Shown here piece by piece: positions 8,857 through 15,963 of a DNA stretch of 64,000 nucleotides. Numbering within the stretch: position 1 is the stretch's first letter; each line of letters starts with the position of its first letter. Under the pieces are notes generated by a model. That model had not been told where the DNA came from. It ran no database searches and saw only the letters and a program-made list of their open reading frames with translations. A program made the translations under genes and the position numbers. Source of the stretch: Desulfococcaceae bacterium HSG9. Its GTDB lineage: Bacteria; Desulfobacterota; Desulfobacteria; Desulfobacterales; JAUCGF01. The DNA is taken from NCBI GenBank assembly GCA_030378005.1, contig JAUCGF010000081.1, positions 1 through 64,000 on the forward strand. The letters are read 5' to 3'.

Positions 8857-9846
8857 ATGATAAACAATAGATTAAAAAAATTTATTAATGATCATGGGAA
8901 GTGGATTATAGCAACATCCGTATCATTTGCTGGTTTTTTAGCTACAATAATAATATTTTTGTACTATTATGAGAGTCAATATGATGCATTGGGATATCAA
9001 GTTGTTTCGGTAGTAAATATTGGAGAAACTGGTGCTGAATCATTTGATGATTTAAAATTTAAATATAATAAATTTATAATTGATTCTGGTAGTATTGTTA
9101 GAATCATAATTGAAAATAAAAGAAAGAATCCTATCCGAAGTAACGATTTTGAATCACCGATTTCAATAATATTCAACAACATTAAAATATTAGACTCCAG
9201 CATTAAAAATGCGGTTCCGTCAAATATGAAATTGAAATTAACGAATTATGAAAACAAAATTACGATAGAGCCAACATTACTAAATAGGAACGATAACTTC
9301 ACTATTGACGTACTAACCGATGGAATTTTTTCTTCATTAAAGGTGAATGGAAGAATTGCAGGAATAAAGAGTATAAAAGAATTTAAAAAAGACCAAAAAA
9401 ATCTTAAGATCATGGTTGGTTGTTGTTGTATTTTGTTAGCTTTTGCTTGGATGACTGTGTGGGGATCTTTAAATTCTTCATTTAGGTATAAACAACATGT
9501 AGCTATTTACATGTTATCATATACTTTCTTTTTTTTTCAGTTTTTAGCAACATTGACAGCCTCATTGTTTTCAATAATAGGCTTAATATTTTTTGGTGTA
9601 AGTCCAACTTGGGTTAATGTGATTTTATTAGCTTCATCTTTGTTGATAGTCGAAATCTTCGTTGAGAAATTACTACGCCAGAATGTTTTAATAACTTTCT
9701 CAAAAAGAAAAGACGAAACTGACGGAAAACATAAATTTTTTTTTCAAATTGCATTAAATAGTAGCATCACAATCATACCTCCTGCTATGCAGGAGGTCGG
9801 TGATTCGCTAAATGCAAAAACAAACTCAAAGAGCCGAGATCGATAA
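8857..9846 (+). CDS. Membrane protein of unknown function (cargo 4)
   Basis: A 329-residue protein with one transmembrane segment at about 16-38, an extracytoplasmic beta-rich domain to about 178, and three or four further transmembrane segments between 181 and 271. I do not recognise the family. The DNA is distinctly AT-rich compared with neighbours such as 11811-14596, suggesting recent acquisition. The last 15 or so residues (GDSLNAKTNSKSRDR) are encoded by trailer repeat T, so the native C-terminus has probably been replaced when the trailer became joined. The weak TAGGTG at 8846-8851 may act as ribosome-binding site. Confidence 0.65.
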   Translation: MINNRLKKFINDHGKWIIATSVSFAGFLATIIIFLYYYESQYDALGYQVVSVVNIGETGAESFDDLKFKYNKFIIDSGSIVRIIIENKRKNPIRSNDFESPISIIFNNIKILDSSIKNAVPSNMKLKLTNYENKITIEPTLLNRNDNFTIDVLTDGIFSSLKVNGRIAGIKSIKEFKKDQKNLKIMVGCCCILLAFAWMTVWGSLNSSFRYKQHVAIYMLSYTFFFFQFLATLTASLFSIIGLIFFGVSPTWVNVILLASSLLIVEIFVEKLLRQNVLITFSKRKDETDGKHKFFFQIALNSSITIIPPAMQEVGDSLNAKTNSKSRDR

Positions 9847-9935
9847 TTATGCCCCCGACCTATCGGCATCGAGAAGAATCTGTCAACACCCAACTGGCCA
9901 TACTGCTCACACGACACGGAGTGACCGCAGAGTGA
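9805..9935 (+). repeat. Trailer repeat T, copy 2
   Basis: Matches 8372-8520 over about 130 bases. It overlaps the 3' end of the gene at 8857 and the 5' fragment of the methylase-like remnant. Confidence 0.75.
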
Positions 9936-10165
9936 GAAGGGAGATGATGAAAGTCAAACAACCCGCCTGGGCATCTATGCCGGTGCTTGACGTGCGCGCT
10001 TTGTCAGATGAAGTCATCTGCCAACTAACCAAAGCGTATAATGCGGTTTGTGAAAAAGAACTGACAGCGCTTGCAAAGCTTGACACCGATCCGGTGCGGG
10101 CGGAGATTGATAAGGAAGATGCAACACCGGAGAAGGATAAATCGATGAGATTGAGGTTATTGTGA
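9849..10165 (+). pseudogene. Internally deleted DNA methylase-like gene (N- and C-terminal remnants)
   Basis: Two pieces in different frames are joined here. 9849-9935 encodes 28 codons beginning MPPTYRHREESVNTQLAILL and ending at TGA. 9944-10165 encodes about 73 residues (MMKVKQPAW, then LDVRALSDEVICQLTKAYNA, then DPVRAEIDKED). The second piece resembles the C-terminal tail of large DNA methylases ('DVRALP..-L..AYD.....DPVRA.ID') as I remember it. If so, the catalytic centre has been deleted, leaving both ends of one gene. The TGA of the second piece overlaps the GTG start of the pseudopilin gene. Confidence 0.4.
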
Positions 10166-10635
10166 TCAGGCTATCCACTATCCGCAACAAAGCAGGCGTT
10201 ACTTTAATAGAACTGATTGTCACCATGGCAATCATATCCGTGCTGGCGGTGGGGATTATTCCACTTTCACAAGTATCCTACAAACGAACTAAGGAGATTG
10301 AGTTAAAGCGGAATCTGAGAATTATCCGTAAAGCGCTGGATGAATACAAACAAATATCCGATGAATACAAGTTAGCCAAATCGGTGTCTGACAGCGGGTA
10401 TCCCAAACAGTTGGATGTGTTGGTGGAAGGAGTGGAATTGGGTGGCGAAATACAGTCTAAAAAAAAAATTCTGCGAAGAATTCCTAAAGACCCCATGACC
10501 GAAGATGGCCAATGGGGGCTTCGGTCCTATTTCGATGAACCGGACAGCGATATGTGGGGCGGACAGGATATTTACGATATTTACACCAAAAGTGACCAAA
10601 CCGCTTTGGATGGCACACTTTATCGGGAATGGTAA
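10162..10635 (+). CDS. GspG-like pseudopilin (type II secretion/type IV pilus family)
   Basis: A 157-residue protein with a class III prepilin leader: a short basic N-terminus, then the cleavage site AG|VTLIELIVTMAIISVLA with Glu at +5 and a hydrophobic helix. The C-terminal domain has the RIPKDPMT and DGTLYREW elements seen in GspG-type major pseudopilins. Such proteins are cleaved by prepilin peptidase and build the short pseudopilus of a secretion machine in the periplasm. It starts with GTG overlapping the preceding TGA. The next gene encodes a second pseudopilin with no gap. No other secretion genes are present here, so this pair may serve a machine encoded elsewhere. Confidence 0.85.
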   Translation: MIRLSTIRNKAGVTLIELIVTMAIISVLAVGIIPLSQVSYKRTKEIELKRNLRIIRKALDEYKQISDEYKLAKSVSDSGYPKQLDVLVEGVELGGEIQSKKKILRRIPKDPMTEDGQWGLRSYFDEPDSDMWGGQDIYDIYTKSDQTALDGTLYREW

Positions 10636-11061
10636 ATGTGTAAAATACAAACAAATGAAGCAATCGGATTTTTTCAAAAAACCCGATTTCTGACTAACCA
10701 CGGATTTACTCTGATAGAAATGATGATTGTGATATCAATCATCGGAATTCTGGCGTCTATCGCCATGCCCAATTATCAGAAATATGTTATCCGCGCTAAG
10801 GAAACCTCTTTGCGACGCACCTTATTTGTATTCCGAGATGTGATTGACCAATACTATGCGGATCATGGTAAATATCCGCCTGATTTGGAGTCTCTGACGG
10901 AAGAAAAATATATCCGCAAAATTCCGGCCGACCCTTTTACGAATTCGGCAGCTACCTGGATTACGATAGAACCGGAAGGCGATGACAACACAGGTGTTTA
11001 TGATGTCCACAGCGGCAGCTATAAAATAAGTTTCAATGGAACGCCTTATAATGAATGGTGA
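10636..11061 (+). CDS. Second GspG-like pseudopilin with an inserted palindrome in its leader
   Basis: A 141-residue protein; the processing site is HG|FTLIEMMIVISIIG, with the pilin helix following. The globular part has the KIPADPFT and NGTPYNEW elements of the GspG family, matching the upstream gene. Its start codon follows the previous TAA directly, so the two are translationally linked. The leader is unusually long (23 residues), and the extra residues EAIGFFQKTRFL are encoded by a near-perfect palindrome at 10662-10688, a dispersed repeat that also appears at 19364-19396. The insertion kept the frame. Confidence 0.85.
   Translation: MCKIQTNEAIGFFQKTRFLTNHGFTLIEMMIVISIIGILASIAMPNYQKYVIRAKETSLRRTLFVFRDVIDQYYADHGKYPPDLESLTEEKYIRKIPADPFTNSAATWITIEPEGDDNTGVYDVHSGSYKISFNGTPYNEW
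10662..10688. repeat. Palindrome inside the pseudopilin leader
   Basis: AATCGGATTTTTT and AAAAAACCCGATT form inverted arms with one mismatch around a single C. The same core (AATCGGATTTTT / AAAAATCCGATT) makes the intergenic hairpin at 19364-19396. Confidence 0.75.
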
Positions 11062-11095
11062 TTTTCCGATAATCCCAAACACAGAAGGGGTAATT

Positions 11096-11148
11096 GGAGT
11101 GCAAACTTCAGTTTGCCTCAGCAGCAAGCAAGCTGAAGCTTGCACTCC
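11096..11148. repeat. R-B palindrome
   Basis: GGAGTGCAAACTTCAGTTTG at the left end and AAGCTGAAGCTTGCACTCC at the right end form an imperfect inverted repeat. It is followed at about 11155-11177 by a GAGGACGAAACAACTT box that accompanies several copies. Confidence 0.8.
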
Positions 11149-11194
11149 TTAGGAATTGAGGACGAAACAACTTTCCCATTTTAAGACGAGGAGT

Positions 11195-11247
11195 GGAATG
11201 CTGACTTCAGTTTGCCTCAGCAGCAAGCAAGCTGAAGCTTGCACTCC
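11195..11247. repeat. R-B palindrome, tandem second copy
   Basis: The right 40 bases are identical to those of 11096-11148, while the left end differs (GGAATGCTGACTTCAG). The two copies lie 46 bases apart between the pseudopilin and rnhA genes. Confidence 0.8.
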
Positions 11248-11324
11248 AAGTTATGATTTTAAATTTACGACTATTGATTTTTCTATAATTTTACAATTAA
11301 AACAACAAACTGTTTGTGAGGCCG

Positions 11325-11801
11325 ATGAAAAAAGTAACGATTTATACTGATGGCGGATGTTTAGGAAATCCGGGGCCGGGCGGATACGGCGCGGTTCTTT
11401 TGTATGACGAACATCGCAAAGAAATTTCCGGTGGTTTTAAGCTGACAACCAACAACAGAATGGAAATTCTCGCTTGCATTGCCGCTTTGGAGGCATTGAA
11501 ATACAAATGCGATGTGACGGTTTACAGTGATTCAAAATACACTGTGGACGGCATTGAAAAAGGTTGGGCGAGAAAATGGAAAATGAACGGTTGGAAAAGA
11601 AATAAAAAAGAAAAAGCGAAAAATCCGGATTTATGGGAAAGGTTTCTCAATTTATGTGAAAAACATGAAGTAAAATTGAAATGGGTAAAAGGACATGCGG
11701 GCAACAGAGAAAATGAAAGATGTGATGAATTGGCTAAAGAAGCTGCAAAGCGAGATGATTTGCCGGAAGATAAAAAATATGAAGAATACTTAAATCGGTG
11801 A
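11325..11801 (+). CDS. rnhA: Ribonuclease HI
   Basis: A 158-residue RNase HI that removes RNA from RNA-DNA hybrids in the cytoplasm. The catalytic carboxylates are all present: D9 in YTDGGCLGNPGPGG, E47 in RMEILACIAAL, D69 in VYSDSKYTVDGI and D134 in ERCDELAKEA, along with H124 in VKGHAGN. Length is normal for the family. The ATG at 11325 is chosen because the conserved MKKVTIYTDG starts there; a GTG three codons upstream (11316) is an alternative. The basic handle region (KWKMNGWKRNKKEKAKN) is present. Confidence 0.95.
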   Translation: MKKVTIYTDGGCLGNPGPGGYGAVLLYDEHRKEISGGFKLTTNNRMEILACIAALEALKYKCDVTVYSDSKYTVDGIEKGWARKWKMNGWKRNKKEKAKNPDLWERFLNLCEKHEVKLKWVKGHAGNRENERCDELAKEAAKRDDLPEDKKYEEYLNR

Positions 11802-11810
11802 TCCAAATGG

Positions 11811-13742
11811 ATGTGTCAGCTTATGAAAACAAGTAGAATAAAACTTATGAAACCCGGAACAACTCTGATTAACAAACCGTTCACCCCCATTAATACATAT
11901 AAAATAGTTTCAGTTGCAGTATTACTGGCCGCAATTCTCTTTATCACCGGATTTTACCTGATTCAGATCAATCATGCAACGGACACCTATCCGCGCGCTC
12001 AAGCAGATGTTGTCATGGTCTTGGTTATTGCGGTGATTGGCCTGGGGCTATTTCAGTTTTGGGCATTGCCGCAGCGTCCGCTCGCCATCCTGATTTGGTT
12101 CATCCCGAGTCTATCCGGAATGGCCGCCGCCTTTTTTTTATACGCGCTGAGTCATCAATCTGTTGAAATAATGACGATTTGTTGCGCAAGTCTGATTTTG
12201 GCGGCCGCATCGAATTATGGCGGTATTTATATTTTGATGCGCACTTATTTTGATGCTGCCAAAGGGCTCGAAACTGCGCGTGAACTGCGCGCCATTGGTG
12301 TCATGTTTGCAGCCTTGACAGGTTTTGCCTTTGTCTGTCTGAGCTTCACCGATATTGCCGTATTTAAAGAACTCGGAGAGTTGGCCGCTACCAGCATTGT
12401 TCTGACAATTCTGTTCGTTCATACTGTTTTTCCAAAACTGATTACATCTCAAACCTTGCCAATCCCTTTGAATTCACCGCTTTATTCTATGTGTGTACGC
12501 TTTGGCGCCACAGGTAAACGAAGCGCCCTGTTCGGAGCTGTTTTTACAATCGGAATGCTTATTTATTTATTTCAGGGAATTTATTCCAATCCGCATTGGG
12601 CTGCTTTGAATTTCAAACTGCTCGCTTTTGTCGCTTTTGGCCTTACGGGTCTGATCTTTTTTTTCTTTTTTGACTGGAAACTGACTCTGCTTGCGGTGAC
12701 ACCCGCTTTTTTTGCAATTTTGAATCTGTCGGGATTGATGCAATTGACAGGCGGCTTTACGAACAGCCACATATCAGAATTGTTAATCATCGTTATGGGA
12801 ATCGGCATGAGTTACGCCTTATTTTTTATCCGCTCTTTTCAGAGATACGGCGGCAATTCGCATCCGGCATTCAAGCTGACAACGCTGGCCGTTTTTATAG
12901 GACTTACGCTGATAATCGGAGGGTGCGCGGTTTTGGGTTTGACGCATCATCCGATGTTGCAAAGTGCCGGCATCTTTTTATCATTGGGCTTCTTGTTTAA
13001 TTTAATCGGTATATTTATCTTCCTGCCGGCGGTGTCAGCTTATCTCTTCCGTCCCGCGCCGATAATAAACTATTCCGTAAATCCAGATGCAAATCAAACC
13101 CTGAACCGGAATAGCCGGGTGTTGCGGCGTTATAAACATTCAGAAGCCTACCCTCGTCTGTTTGCCGGTTTTAAATTACGCTGTGACACCATGTTTAGTG
13201 AACTTCCCGCTCTTTTGGAACCTTGCCGGACAATCCGAACGATTATTGATATCGGTTGCGGTTACGGTGTACCGGCCGCATGGTTGCTCGAACGCTTTCC
13301 TCAGGCAACTGTCTATGGGATTGATCCCGACCGCATCCGGGTCAGAGTGGCATCCTTAATTCTGCAAACGAGAGGCGTTATCAAACAGAATCTGGCGCCT
13401 GCTGTCCCGGCGGTTGAAAGTCCGGCCGATATTGCGCTGATGTTTGACATGATCCATTTTTTAAATGATGCAGAGCTGAAATTGACTCTGAAACGGCTTC
13501 ATCGCAATCTGCGCCCTGGCGCTCTGCTCATTGTCAGAGCGGCGATTCCACCGACGCAACAGCCATCAAAAATTTGGCGTTTTGAGAACTTTAAGCATCG
13601 CCTGTTCAAAGTGTCGCCCTGCTATCGAACGGCTGATGTGATTCATAACCACATTATACAAGCAGGCTTTACGCTCGAACAAAAGGCGTCCTCCGGTTCA
13701 ATCGGCGAATTGGTCTGGTTTATCGCCAAATCCGTATCGTGA
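11811..13742 (+). CDS. Porter-less RND/MMPL-like 12-TM protein fused to a SAM-dependent methyltransferase
   Basis: A 643-residue fusion. Residues 30-430 hold about twelve transmembrane segments in two halves of six, as in RND/MMPL exporters, but the loops after TM1 and TM7, which hold the large porter domains in that family, are only about a dozen residues each. Residues 460-640 form a class I methyltransferase with motif I IIDIGCGYGVPAAWLLE and the acidic end of strand two (VYGIDPD), and a MFDMIHFL motif near motif IV. The next gene, a NodB deacetylase, overlaps the stop by four bases (GTGA), so they are co-expressed. Related exporter-methyltransferase-deacetylase sets are known around aryl polyene or lipid export loci; substrate here is not known. 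Start codon is uncertain (11811, 11823 or 11847). Confidence 0.7.
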   Translation: MCQLMKTSRIKLMKPGTTLINKPFTPINTYKIVSVAVLLAAILFITGFYLIQINHATDTYPRAQADVVMVLVIAVIGLGLFQFWALPQRPLAILIWFIPSLSGMAAAFFLYALSHQSVEIMTICCASLILAAASNYGGIYILMRTYFDAAKGLETARELRAIGVMFAALTGFAFVCLSFTDIAVFKELGELAATSIVLTILFVHTVFPKLITSQTLPIPLNSPLYSMCVRFGATGKRSALFGAVFTIGMLIYLFQGIYSNPHWAALNFKLLAFVAFGLTGLIFFFFFDWKLTLLAVTPAFFAILNLSGLMQLTGGFTNSHISELLIIVMGIGMSYALFFIRSFQRYGGNSHPAFKLTTLAVFIGLTLIIGGCAVLGLTHHPMLQSAGIFLSLGFLFNLIGIFIFLPAVSAYLFRPAPIINYSVNPDANQTLNRNSRVLRRYKHSEAYPRLFAGFKLRCDTMFSELPALLEPCRTIRTIIDIGCGYGVPAAWLLERFPQATVYGIDPDRIRVRVASLILQTRGVIKQNLAPAVPAVESPADIALMFDMIHFLNDAELKLTLKRLHRNLRPGALLIVRAAIPPTQQPSKIWRFENFKHRLFKVSPCYRTADVIHNHIIQAGFTLEQKASSGSIGELVWFIAKSVS

Positions 13743-14596
13743 AACGCTTCAATCTTTTTTCAACACTTCCGGCAGAAACACCTTTATTTCAAAAATGCCG
13801 CCGTATTCCCGTATCACTCGCTGAAATAACCGGTGGCGGGGCTTTTCTGACCGCGCTTTTATTCACTCTGATTGATATCCGGCTGGCCGCAATTCCGCTA
13901 TCCCTGTTTTTGGCGATCTGTCTGATTGCGCCGTTTCTGCCGCGTTTCAGTTTTTTTCTTCCAATTATCAGTCAGGGACAATCCGGGTTGAAAGCGGTTG
14001 CTTTGACTTATGATGACGGCCCCGATCCGCAGACAACACCCGCGTTGCTTCGTCTGCTGCAAAGATATGAAGTTTCGGCCACTTTTTTTGTCACTGGCCA
14101 AAAAGCGCTTCGGCATCCGGAACTGATTCGCCAAATCCTTGCCTGCGGACACACGATTGGAAACCATTCATACAGCCATGACAATCTGGTGATGCTGAAA
14201 TCGTCTGAAACTTTGATGTATGAAGTCAAACGTACGCAGGAAGTGCTGGCCGCTTTCGGAATCCGTCCGCTGGCTTTCCGACCGCCGGTAGGTATAACCA
14301 ATCCTCGATTGCGACCGGTTCTTGACGATCTGAATATGTTCACACTCAATTTCAGCCGTCGCCCGATTGATTTTGGCAATCGGCGGATAAAAAATTTGGG
14401 TGCAAGAATATTGGCGCACATACAGCCGGATGATATTATTCTGCTTCATGATGTTACCCCGCCCCAAACAGCATTGCTTTCCTGCTGGCTGAAAGAAATC
14501 GAGTTGATTCTTGCGGGACTTAAAACTCAGGGTTTTACGATTTTGTCTCTGGATGAATTGACGGGTCGCCCGGTGATGCTGAAATTAAGCAGTTGA
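13739..14596 (+). CDS. NodB-type polysaccharide deacetylase
   Basis: A 285-residue protein with an N-terminal membrane anchor (two hydrophobic stretches, about residues 30-65) and a NodB homology domain. The metal-binding and catalytic motifs are in order: TYDDGPDP (general base and metal Asp), HSYSH (metal His pair), RPPVG and LLHD. Such enzymes remove N-acetyl or O-acetyl groups from glycans, usually at the cell surface. It starts with GTG overlapping the stop of the upstream fusion gene. GC content matches that gene and is higher than that of the accessory stretch at 4255-10165. Confidence 0.85.
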   Translation: MKRFNLFSTLPAETPLFQKCRRIPVSLAEITGGGAFLTALLFTLIDIRLAAIPLSLFLAICLIAPFLPRFSFFLPIISQGQSGLKAVALTYDDGPDPQTTPALLRLLQRYEVSATFFVTGQKALRHPELIRQILACGHTIGNHSYSHDNLVMLKSSETLMYEVKRTQEVLAAFGIRPLAFRPPVGITNPRLRPVLDDLNMFTLNFSRRPIDFGNRRIKNLGARILAHIQPDDIILLHDVTPPQTALLSCWLKEIELILAGLKTQGFTILSLDELTGRPVMLKLSS

Positions 14597-14686
14597 GTGA
14601 GAATTTGTTTACGGCTGATTTTCGTAAATTTTAGGATAACAGTCGTTCTATTGCATAAAATTTATGAAAATCAGCACAGTTCTCAC
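14597..14686. repeat. Long imperfect palindrome after the deacetylase gene
   Basis: GCTGATTTTCGTAAATTTTA (14614-14633) pairs with TAAAATTTATGAAAATCAGC (14656-14675) with one mismatch, and outer GTGAGAA/TTCTCAC arms enclose it. It begins at the base after the stop codon and could act as a transcript-end hairpin, but no U-tract follows. Confidence 0.55.
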
Positions 14687-14723
14687 GGTTTTGCCGCCAA
14701 TTTAAGACTTTTCAAACAGGCAC

Positions 14724-15170
14724 TTAGGGATAAGCGTAATAAGCAATCCCCTCATAACGCCAAGCGTCACCGGCGTTGTTGATGAGATGATTTTTTTCGT
14801 TTTCATCTGCGGTGAAAAGATGAACTTTTAAAGTTTCGCTGTAAAAGCGATAGACCGGTATGGCTCCCGCCGGATTACCGACCGGAACATAGAACACAGG
14901 GCCTTCAGACTGCCAGGATTCCGCAGCGTCAGATGTCAAATGCGCTATTTCATTTGCATCGACAGTGTAATGATGCGTCTGTAACGTGGCATTGTAAAAA
15001 CGATGAACCGCCATAAGGGTGTCTTTCTGCTCCTGAGTCGCCGCATCATATTGCCACGGGAGAAAGACACTATAAGGGGCGTTCTCCAATTGCCAAACAT
15101 CAGCCGCGTCAGCGAGCAGATACTCTTTTTCGTTTTCATCCGTCGTCAAGAGATAAAGGTGTCATTTAAG
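14724..15170 (-). pseudogene. Broken DUF5648 surface-protein fragment
   Basis: The reading frame encodes about three DUF5648-type repeats (AVHRFYNATLQTHHYTVDAN, then PVYRFYSETLKVHLFTADEN, ending WRYEGIAYYAYP). Homology continues upstream of the first ATG-less codon through an in-frame TGA (RLK, stop, HLYLLTTDENEKE), and no signal peptide or N-terminal domain follows, so this is a decayed copy. It is clearly paralogous to the intact C-terminus at 63059-64000, with the same order of repeats. Intact relatives are secreted proteins whose DUF5648 repeats probably bind carbohydrate or other surface ligands. Confidence 0.75.
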
Positions 15171-15290
15171 CCTTCCATTATACTGGCGATGGACGATTGA
15201 TCTTGATACCTCCGGTTCAGTTGTGTATAATGATGAAGGCGATGCTCTGGGCTTTAGCAGTACACGCTTTCATCGCTAACCACACAAATC
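15171..15290 (+). other. Possible plus-strand C-terminal gene fragment
   Basis: One frame reads WTIDLDTSGSVVYNDEGDA and then LGFSSTRFHR before a TAA at about 15280. It lacks a start and is not recognised. It may be a scrap of a gene lost next to the DUF5648 pseudogene, or chance. Confidence 0.2.
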
Positions 15291-15359
15291 GAAATGCTTC
15301 TGCCATTTTGGGAATGCACCCCACAAAGCATGGGAACCGGAGGCGTGTGAACGTTTGCG

Positions 15360-15866
15360 TTATGACAAAACTATGAAACCATCGTCATCCCTTTCAACCT
15401 GGGTGATGCCGGGGTGTTCTGTTTCAAGGTCTTTAAGAATCGCATCACGGGCTTTGACTTGTTGAAGCAGCGTATCCCGCTCTTTAATCAATTGCAGGGT
15501 TTCCAATCCGCGTTGAATGGTGATTTTGAGGTCCTCCGCTTCAAACGGTTTCAGAACAAATTTGTAAACACCCGCCTCATTAATGGCCTTGACAGCGATT
15601 TGAATATCGCTATGGGCTGTCATCATAATCGTTAATATATGCGGATAATTGATTTTGACCTTTTCCAAAAATGCCAATCCGCTCATACCCGGCATATTTT
15701 GATCGCTGATAACAATATCCATATTTTCATCTTGCATCAGCGCCAATGCCTCGGTACCGCTTTCGGCGGTAAAAACCGTGTATTCCTCATCCATTAAGCT
15801 GCGATTGATGGATTTTAGCAGCATGGGTTCGTCATCTACAAATAATACGTTGTAATTAAACATCAT
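15360..15866 (-). CDS. Single-domain response regulator with a C-terminal coiled coil
   Basis: A 168-residue protein whose first 120 residues form a receiver domain: acidic pair D11/D12, phospho-acceptor D55 in VISDQNMPGMSG, T83 and K106 in VLKPF. The remaining 45 residues are a charged helix and a short tail, with no DNA-binding or enzymatic output domain. RpfG-like and PleD-like proteins start in this way, but the output module is missing here, so it may work as a phosphate shuttle or a diffusible partner. A GAGGAGA ribosome-binding site precedes the ATG. It is the last gene of the minus-strand signalling series, 97 bases after the hybrid kinase at 15964. Confidence 0.85.
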   Translation of the reverse strand: MMFNYNVLFVDDEPMLLKSINRSLMDEEYTVFTAESGTEALALMQDENMDIVISDQNMPGMSGLAFLEKVKINYPHILTIMMTAHSDIQIAVKAINEAGVYKFVLKPFEAEDLKITIQRGLETLQLIKERDTLLQQVKARDAILKDLETEHPGITQVERDDDGFIVLS

Positions 15867-15920
15867 TCTATCTATCTCCTCTATTCATAATAAATGGTCT
15901 GTTTTGCCAGATAAATTTCC

Positions 15921-15943
15921 CGTGAAACGTGAATTCACGTTTT
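15921..15943. repeat. R-A palindrome
   Basis: CGTGAAACGTGAATTCACGTTT is a self-complementary R-A unit in the gap between the response regulator and the hybrid kinase. Confidence 0.7.
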
Positions 15944-15963
15944 AAAAATCACAAATGGGGAAG

